NCBI RefSeq assembly: GCF_006385185.1
Contig: NZ_VFIX01000002.1
Span: 47,515-111,514 of the forward strand
DNA length: 64,000 nucleotides
From: Metamycoplasma equirhinis
GTDB taxonomy: Bacteria > Bacillota_I > Bacilli_A > Mycoplasmatales > Metamycoplasmataceae
Direction of reading: 5' to 3'
This document shows, piece by piece, positions 58,109 to 64,000 of the stretch. A model generated the notes under the pieces. It did not search any database. It had not been told where the DNA came from and saw nothing but the letters and a program-made list of their open reading frames with translations. Made by a program: the position numbers and the translations under genes. Position 1 is the first letter of the stretch. Each line of letters opens with the position of its first letter.

Positions 58109-58753
58109 ATGTCAAATCAGGACGCAAAATTTATTGTTATTGAAGGAATGGATGGATCTGGAAAAACTACAATATTAAAAAAATTTCGAGATGAACTAAA
58201 TTGTAAAAACATGATTGATAATTTTGTTTTTACTCGTGAACCAGGAAGCGCATTTTCAAAAGAAGCCGAAAAAATCCGCGAGTTAATTTTAGAAAATGAA
58301 AATAGTTTTAGTCCTATGGTGGATGCATTATTATTTGCAACCAGTCGAAGAATTAACTTAGAAAAGGGAATTTGACCTGCGCTCGAAAATAATAAACATG
58401 TAATTTCCGATCGCTATTGAACATCATCTTTTGTTTATCAAGGAATCTTAGGTGGTGTTGGATTAGGTAATGTAAAAACATTAAATGAAATTGCTACAAA
58501 CAACACGAAACCTGACTTGATTATCTTTTTTGATTTAGAACCAGAGATTTCTGTCGAAAGAATTACTAAAAATCGTGATTTTACTGATCGTTTGGAAACC
58601 TCTGATGTAAACTACTATAAAAAATTGCGTGCCGCATATAAACAAATAATTTCAGAAAACACAAACGATTATCGAATTATTGATGCTAATTGCTCGATTG
58701 ATGAACTATATAAAAAATTTATTACTATTTTGAAGGAAGTTTGCATTTTATAA
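58109..58753 (+). CDS. tmk: Thymidylate kinase
   Basis: 214 residues, ATG with AAAGAGG upstream. It phosphorylates dTMP to dTDP. P-loop EGMDGSGKTT (12-21), the dTMP-binding FTREPGS, and SDRYWTSSFVYQG (the DR(Y/F) motif, Trp as TGA) are canonical; the lid contains RLE. The stop overlaps the holB start (TAATG). Confidence 0.96.
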
Positions 58754-59625
58754 TGAAATCAAATGATAATTTTTTGCGAATAATTAAAAATTCAATTTAT
58801 GAAAATAAACTGCAACAAGTTTATTTATTTTCGCAATTGATTTCCAATGATTTTGATGAATATATTAAAACTTTTATAAATTTAGTCAATGACGAGAATT
58901 TTTTAAGTTTTGATCAAATTACTTTTGGGGATAATTACTATATCGTAAATCCAAATAATGAATCTATAGCAAAAGAAGAAATACTAAGTGCAATAACTTG
59001 AGCTACTAAAAGTGCAATAAACAGCAAGAAACAAAAAATTTTAATTATTAAAAATATTGAAAATGGTAGCATGAAAAGTTTAAATAGTTTATTAAAATTT
59101 TTAGAAAATCCTCCGTTTAATACAATCGTTTTAATGACTACAAATCAAAAAAACAATGTCCTTAAAACAATAAAATCACGATCTTTTTTGATTGATATTA
59201 AAAATTCTTTTGCAAACATATATGATATTGACTCGTTTTTATTAGCTTATCCAATTGCTGAAAATGAAGAACTTGCAGAAAGCAAAATAAAACTAAAAGA
59301 GCTTAACAACTTAATTTTACAATCAAATAAAAAACCAGAAACTTTAATTGCGTTTCTGATTTTGAATTTTGACAAAGCAAATGCAAAGAAAATACTTATA
59401 TATATGTTCATTGTATATGAAGACATATATAAAAACTTACTTAAAAGTTATAAATATTCTTTACTAACTGAAAGTGAATTAAACAATAAAAATTTTTCAA
59501 AAAAAAACATTGCAAATATTGTTGACTTAATAGTCGAAAGTTATGAGATTTTTTCAAAAAATATTAATTTTTCAATTCAAAAAATTAATTTTATAAATAA
59601 ATTAGAGGAAATTTATGAATTATAA
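58753..59625 (+). CDS. holB: DNA polymerase III delta' subunit-like protein
   Basis: 290 residues from ATG 58753; an in-frame TTG at 58741 would extend into tmk. It is a clamp-loader subunit related to the DnaX AAA+ fold. It lacks a Walker A and the zinc cysteines, as delta' often does in mycoplasmas. Recognisable delta' features are KILIIKNIENGSMKSLNSLLKFLENPP and the SRS segment (TIKSRSF). Assignment rests on these and on the conserved tmk-holB-rsmI order. It overlaps rsmI by 11 nt. Confidence 0.85.
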
Positions 59626-60322
59626 AATTTCAATTGTTGGAACACCAATCGGTAATTTAGAAGACATTACATTAAGAGCGTTAAAAACATTAAAAGAATC
59701 TGAGTACATTTTATGTGAAGATACACGTGTTAGTAAAAAACTTTTATCACATTACAAAATATCAAATTATACTTTAATTTCTTATAATAATTTTAACGAG
59801 CGCACAATAACACCTAAAATAATAAATTTAATTTTAAATGGCAAAAAAGTTTCTTTAATATCTGACGCCGGAATGCCCTGCATATCCGATCCTGGTTTTG
59901 AAATTATTAAAATAGCTAAGCAAAATAATATTTTTGTTGATGTCATTGGCGGCCCTAGCGCTTTTACGCACGCAATTATAAAAGCAAATTTCAGTAATTC
60001 ATTTACCTTTCTCGGTTTTCTAAAAGATAAGTCATTAAGTCGACAAAATGACTTGAAGAAGTTAATACCTGGCGTTTATATTTGTTATGTCTCACCACAT
60101 AAACTTATTGCTACTATAAATGATTTTAAAATTCAATTTGGCGATACGGTAAATTTATTTTTAATTAAAGAAATGACAAAAATTTACGAAGAAAGTTATG
60201 AAGGTTCGCCAGTTGAAATACTTCAAAAGCTTCCCAATAATCCTCGCGGCGAATATTCATTAGTTTTCGAAATAAAAAAACCTACCCACGTTAAAATTAA
60301 TAAATATCCAAAATTAAAATAA
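59615..60322 (+). CDS. rsmI: 16S rRNA (cytidine-1402-2'-O)-methyltransferase
   Basis: 235 residues, ATG with TTAGAGGAA upstream. A tetrapyrrole-methylase-fold SAM enzyme that 2'-O-methylates C1402. Motifs: VGTPIGNLEDIT near the N-terminus, CEDTRVSKKLL, LISDAGMPCISDPG and VIGGPSAFTHAI, all typical of RsmI. Shorter than the ~280-residue enzyme of many bacteria, missing the C-terminal extra domain. Last gene of the operon. Confidence 0.95.
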   Translation: MNYKISIVGTPIGNLEDITLRALKTLKESEYILCEDTRVSKKLLSHYKISNYTLISYNNFNERTITPKIINLILNGKKVSLISDAGMPCISDPGFEIIKIAKQNNIFVDVIGGPSAFTHAIIKANFSNSFTFLGFLKDKSLSRQNDLKKLIPGVYICYVSPHKLIATINDFKIQFGDTVNLFLIKEMTKIYEESYEGSPVEILQKLPNNPRGEYSLVFEIKKPTHVKINKYPKLK

Positions 60323-60324
60323 AT

Positions 60325-60355
60325 AAAAGCCCAACAATATTTAAGTGGGCTTTTT
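60325..60355. terminator. Bidirectional terminator between rsmI and rpsT
   Basis: Nine-bp perfect stem AAAAGCCCA/TGGGCTTTT with a 12-nt loop; T run on plus and A-rich (T on minus) on the other side. Confidence 0.8.
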
Positions 60356-60374
60356 AATTTAAAAGAAATAATTA

Positions 60375-60635
60375 TTATTTGTTTTTAGCAATAAATGCGT
60401 CTAAACGGCTAGCTTTTCTTGCGCCGTTATTTTGGTGTAATACACCTTTTGAAACGGCTTTGTCAATTTCGTGGTGAGCTTTTTGAGTTAATTCAACAGT
60501 TTTTGGATCTTTAGCTTGTGATGCTAATTTTGCCTTTTTGATTGCAGTTTTAACTGATGATTTAATAGCTGTGTTACGGGCGTTTGCTTTTTCGTTAGAT
60601 AATATTGCTTTTTGTTTTGATTTAATGTTTGCCAT
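60375..60635 (-). CDS. rpsT: Ribosomal protein S20
   Basis: 86 residues from ATG 60633-60635 (GAAAGGC upstream). The highly basic helical start MANIKSKQKAILSNEKANAR and the GVLHQNNGARKASRLDAF segment are diagnostic. It binds 16S rRNA early in assembly. Single-gene unit, with a TATAAAAT about 40 bp upstream as likely -10. Confidence 0.96.
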   Translation of the reverse strand: MANIKSKQKAILSNEKANARNTAIKSSVKTAIKKAKLASQAKDPKTVELTQKAHHEIDKAVSKGVLHQNNGARKASRLDAFIAKNK

Positions 60636-60840
60636 TTTTGCCTTTCTTGCTTATTAATAATTAGCACTTAATATTTTATAATAAAAAATGAATTTTTTAA
60701 TTTTTATTGAAAAAACATTCCATTTTTGAATTCAAATTAAATTATTCTAGTCTACAAACGCAAATGATTATCATTTAATTAATTTAAAATTAATTATGTA
60801 GTGATTTTTAACATTGAATTACACTAATTTTGTTTTTGAA

Positions 60841-60846
60841 TATAAT
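60841..60846 (+). promoter_or_regulatory. -10 element close to the YgjP-like gene start
   Basis: TATAAT with only 6 bp to ATG 60853, suggesting a leaderless mRNA. Confidence 0.45.
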
Positions 60847-60852
60847 TATAGT

Positions 60853-61560
60853 ATGCGCAAAATTGATGAAGTTCAATATTATACTTATGATGATAAAGAA
60901 TATAAAGTTAATGTAATTTTCAAAGATAATTTACACACATATTTTAAAGAAATTAATGGTGAATTTTTCTTATACACAAATATTTTTAATTATAAAAATG
61001 AGTCGATCAAAAACTTTGTTTTAGTCTCCATATCCAAATTTCTTAGTTTAAAACCCCGAAAAGAAAAACCGCTACTTGATATTAATTGAAAAGAAAACAT
61101 ATTTTTTTTATTTGGCAGAAAAACATATTTTACGCTTTTTGAAAAGCAAATTATTTTATACGATAGCAAAAGCGATTTTATAATTGATAAGATAAAATGT
61201 TCTAACGCAGCTTTTATTTCAAAAAAACTTTGAGAATATTTAAAAACAGTTCTAAAAAAACAATTTATTGAATTTGTAAATCATTATATGCATATAATTT
61301 TAGAAAAACAATTTAGTGTGAGTATAAAAATTAGCAAGAAAAAATCCGCGTGAGCAACAAATTATGTAACTAAAAAAATTATTACTGTTTCGCAATTTTT
61401 AATCTTCTATAACCCAGAATATATAAAATATGTAGCATTACATGAAGTTACACATTTTATAGAACAAAACCATTCCAGTGCTTTTTGAAATATTGTTAAA
61501 AATTTTTGCCCTAACTATAAAAATATTCGCAAAAAATTAAATAATCACATTTTTGAATAG
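60853..61560 (+). CDS. YgjP/SprT-like zinc metalloprotease
   Basis: 235 residues from ATG 60853. An in-frame TTG at 60814 could add 13 residues but would overlap the likely promoter. The C-terminal part matches YgjP-type (DUF45/WLM) peptidases: zinc motif HEVTH at 197-201 followed by HFIEQNHSSAFW with a third ligand His207. The N-terminal two thirds are less conserved and carry beta-strand-like pairs. Four TGA Trp codons. The substrate is unknown. It is followed 8 bp later by the NERD-like gene. Confidence 0.8.
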
Positions 61561-61568
61561 GAGAGAAC

Positions 61569-62204
61569 ATGACCCACAATCCATATACCATTGGAATAGC
61601 TATCGGCATTTGTTGTGTAATCGTAACTATTATTTTAATTATTGTCTTTAGTGTTTTAATGCACAAAAAACACAAAAGAGAAAATAGCAAAGATAATGAA
61701 ATTGAAAATTCGATAAAGACTATCATTTCTGATTTTGCTAATTCCGTTTCAGATGCTAGGTATATTACGAAAGGTGATTATAATAATCCAAACGGAAAGA
61801 ATAAATTTTTTATAAATGATTTATTAGTAACCGAAAAATGTATATATATATTTAAAACAAATAATTTCGATTGTTTAAAGCTTGATGGAGACGAACTTGA
61901 AAGAGAATGACAAATTGAAACAAAGACTAAAAAAATTAATATACCCAATCAAATAACGCCATTAAAAAGTCAAATTTCTAATTTAGGAAAAATTGTTCCA
62001 AAAAATACTCCAATTGTTGGTGTGCTGATTTTCAAATGCGACGCTGAAATTTCAATATTTAATAAACCCAGTTATATTACTTATTCAACCATTAATAATC
62101 TAAAAAATACCTTGCAAGAAATAAATGAAAGTTTGGATTTTTCAATGAGTGCCCAATACATTGAAAACATATTGAGCAATATATTGAAATTTAAACAAAA
62201 TTAA
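61569..62204 (+). CDS. Membrane-anchored NERD-like (nuclease-related) protein
   Basis: 211 residues, ATG with TAGGAGAG upstream. One hydrophobic segment (8-31) anchors the protein, with the rest cytoplasmic. The soluble part resembles the NERD domain: FINDLLVTEKCIYIFKTNNFD, then W and a PLKSQISNLGK stretch, then IVGVLIFKCDAEIS. The catalytic E-x-K-type strand expected of active nucleases reads FKTNNF, so activity is doubtful. The pairing with a YgjP-like protease is worth noting. Function unknown. Confidence 0.6.
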
Positions 62205-62253
62205 TTGAAAAACATTGATTTTATCCAAAAATCAAGTAAAAAATTTATAAAAT

Positions 62254-62290
62254 AACATTGCTTAGTTCAAATTTCAATGTTTATTTTTTT
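62254..62290 (+). terminator. Terminator after the NERD-like gene
   Basis: Seven-bp stem AACATTG/CAATGTT with a 14-nt loop, then T run. Confidence 0.65.
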
Positions 62291-62358
62291 ATATTGATAA
62301 AATTTTGCTAAAATAATAGTATAAATTAAGAACAATTTATATATTTTTTGGAGAAAAA

Positions 62359-62937
62359 ATGGAAGCAAAACCTAAAAAAGTGTTAGATAAATACTACATT
62401 TCAGAAGCATTTGATGCTGACAGAAATATATCATTTAACTTTAAAAAAGCTAATAAAAAAATCTCAGGAAACTTTAAAGAATTTACCGAAGCGGTTGAAG
62501 AATTTATTAGAGTATCAGAAAAATCAAAAAATGATACTAGAGTATGATTCCACCGTGATGGTGCATATCGTGGAAGTGTTGGCATCGAAAAAGCTCGTGC
62601 TATCGTAGGAATTGTTAAAGAAAAAGCAATTCAAAATGAAAACGTTATCGAATTTATCGAAAAAGAAAATTTAGTTGAAAAGTCAACTAAAAAAACGACA
62701 ACCAAAAAAGCAGTTGAAGAACCTGTTAAAGTTATGGAGAAAACATCTGTTAAAGCAGTTAAAAAAGATGAACCAATGACTGAAGTAAGTTGCGCAACTT
62801 GCAATCCATATGCACGTAAATCTAAATTCGTACCAAAACGTCAAAGAAATGCTTTCTGATCATTATTTAGTTTTTTAATTGTTTTAGTAGTTATTAACAT
62901 TATTTTAATAGCATTGCGTTTAGCAAAAGTTTACTAG
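62359..62937 (+). CDS. Hypothetical C-terminally anchored protein
   Basis: 192 residues, ATG with TTGGAGAAA upstream. An N-terminal ~85-residue domain (YYISEAFDADRNISFNF, then WFHRDGAYRGSVGIEKAR) is followed by a Lys/Thr/Glu-rich linker (~100-135), a Cys pair (SCATCNPYARK) and a single C-terminal membrane span (LFSFLIVLVVINIILIALRL). Such an arrangement fits a tail-anchored protein facing the cytoplasm. I do not recognise the family. Confidence 0.7.
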
Positions 62938-62949
62938 TTTGAAAATTAT

Positions 62950-62982
62950 AAAAATACGCCTTAGTTAAAAGCGCGTATTTTT
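62950..62982. terminator. Bidirectional terminator
   Basis: Ten-bp stem AAAAATACGC/GCGTATTTTT between converging genes, T runs on both strands. Confidence 0.8.
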
Positions 62983-62993
62983 ATAATTAATTT

Positions 62994-63896
62994 CTAAATT
63001 TTTGATTCTTGGGTATTTATATTTTTGTTTTGTTGTCTTAACTTGTATTTCTTTTCAATAAATTTAACTAAATATCCAATGCCACTTATTAAACTTCAAA
63101 AAGCTCCAACACCTATGAATGTAAATGGTATGTATGAAATTGTAATAACTCATGGTTTAGCTTTTGCTAGGAATGCAATATCACTTACCATTGGATTTGG
63201 TTTGCGGTGACTCATATTGAATAAATTTATTCCTCACGATCATTTTAACTTAGATTTTTGTTCTAATTGATATATTATTTCATTTCCAATGATTGCGAAT
63301 AAATATAAAACTATAAAAATTATACCGGCATATAGGAAGCTTTTTCAATGGAATTTAACAATGAATCTAATTGTTAAGAATAATCCTAACGCAAATAGTA
63401 GTGAGTGATATATCATCGAATGGAAACAAATAAAAATATTTTTAGTGAATACATCGCCTGGGTAAAAAATAACAAATCCGCCCATTCACAATGAATATAT
63501 TCCAATATAAGTTAATATACCATCGCTTACTTTACCTTTTGGTACAAGTAAATATATTGGCATAATATATAACGCAGTAGAACATAAAACATAAGGAAAA
63601 TATGAATGATTTTTATAAATGTCATATACTCACTTATGTTTAACACTATCATTATGACCGATAGCTAACAATTGTTTGAAAATCTCTATCAATAGCAAAA
63701 CAAAAAAGATTGAACCAATAATTGTTTTTAATTTTCAAGTTTTTAGTTCTTGATTATTATCTTTTTTAATAAAAATAATCATTAATGTTGCCAAAATAAT
63801 TGTGAAAAATATAAATATTAAATGAAATCAACCATATGAACTAGGCCTTTCTCAAATTTTTCATTCTTTGCTTATTCCTTCTATAAATTTATACAT
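62994..63896 (-). CDS. YwaF/TIGR02206-type integral membrane protein
   Basis: 300 residues from ATG 63894-63896 (TTGGAGAAAA upstream), broken by many TGA Trp codons in the standard code. About seven hydrophobic spans. The segments GWFHLIFIFFTII, FPYVLCSTALYIMPIYLL and CFHSMIYHSLLFALGLFL resemble the YwaF family (conserved His in the first span and the HS..YH region). No biochemical role is known. The C-terminus is basic and cytoplasmic. Confidence 0.7.
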
Positions 63897-63915
63897 TTTT
63901 TCTCCAAAATAAATT

Positions 63916-64000
63916 TTTTCTCTTATACACATTTCCGAGCCAACGAGACAAGAGCCAATCTCGTTGGCGGTCTTCGGCTGAAAAAAAAAACAACAAAAAA
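63916..64000 (+). other. Probable Illumina Nextera adapter read-through at a contig end
   Basis: From 63916 the sequence follows, with scattered mismatches, the Nextera transposase end (TCTCTTATACACATTTCCGA), the CCAACGAGAC segment, an 8-base index-like AAGAGCCA, then ATCTCGTTGGCGGTCTTCGG (P7 flow-cell side) and an A run. This order is exactly that of an adapter read through a short insert, so it is not genomic. Confidence 0.85.

Noticed and set aside
60655-60675. CIRCE heat-shock operator before rpsT
   Set aside because: Only one half-site (GTGCTAA) is present; the paired GAGTGCTAA/TTAGCACTC arrangement is missing.
63941-63970. Nine-bp hairpin as a riboswitch or terminator
   Set aside because: It is created by the repeated CGAGA segments of the adapter-like sequence, so it is not genomic.

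Overview
The window is about 28-30% G+C by eye, and nearly every long protein continues through in-frame TGA codons at conserved tryptophan positions (UGA = Trp). With no cell-wall genes seen, this makes it a mollicute, most likely a Mycoplasma of the hominis group in the broad sense. The genus-level placement is inference, based on the Lmp-like giant surface protein and the general gene content. All coordinates below use translation table 4, so many proteins join what looks like several short ORFs. The last ~85 bases look like Illumina adapter sequence, so position 64000 is probably a contig end.

Layout. 1-2656 (-): a large lipoprotein with an SGNH-hydrolase fold that lacks key catalytic residues, running off the left edge. 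2667-5100: divergent KtrB and KtrA potassium uptake genes. 5118-9937: aminopeptidase C, then acpS, plsC, scpA, scpB and an RluA-family pseudouridine synthase. 9951-14079: gatC-gatA-gatB and a YihY-type membrane protein. 14145-19978: an ECF S component, a degenerate OppF-like ABC protein with a large insertion, and valS, the last two joined in frame with no stop. 20055-21653 (-): an XRE/ImmA-IrrE-type regulator and cytidine deaminase. 21915-23202: rpsP-trmD-rplS (no rimM). 23448-33623 (-): a single 3391-codon coiled-coil surface protein whose promoter region carries a run of 22 A. 33869-38658: a quinone reductase-like flavoprotein, upp, an unknown protein, the SRP RNA, a GGCT-like protein and uvrC. 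38749-39069: three tRNAs. 39115-44376: an MsrA-MsrB fusion, an azoreductase, rplK-rplA, eno and a DUF3196-like protein. 44376-49413: a membrane protein, tig and secA.

49581-54122 is the most accessory-looking part: an unusual three-gene operon (AbiEii-like nucleotidyltransferase, papain-like cysteine peptidase, polytopic membrane protein), followed directly by a decayed IS3-family element. 54141-62937 returns to housekeeping: a Nudix hydrolase, a membrane protein, the replication/repair operon dnaX-ybaB-recR-tmk-holB-rsmI, rpsT, a YgjP-like metalloprotease, a NERD-like protein and a C-terminally anchored protein. The window ends with a YwaF-like membrane protein.

Genes are packed with 1-11 nt overlaps in the core operons, and most transcription units end in short hairpins followed by T runs, several of them bidirectional between convergent genes. 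The strongest leads are the 22-A tract before the giant surface gene (likely phase variation), the nucleotidyltransferase-peptidase-membrane operon, the stop-less junction between the ABC-like protein and ValS, and the SGNH pseudoenzyme lipoprotein.
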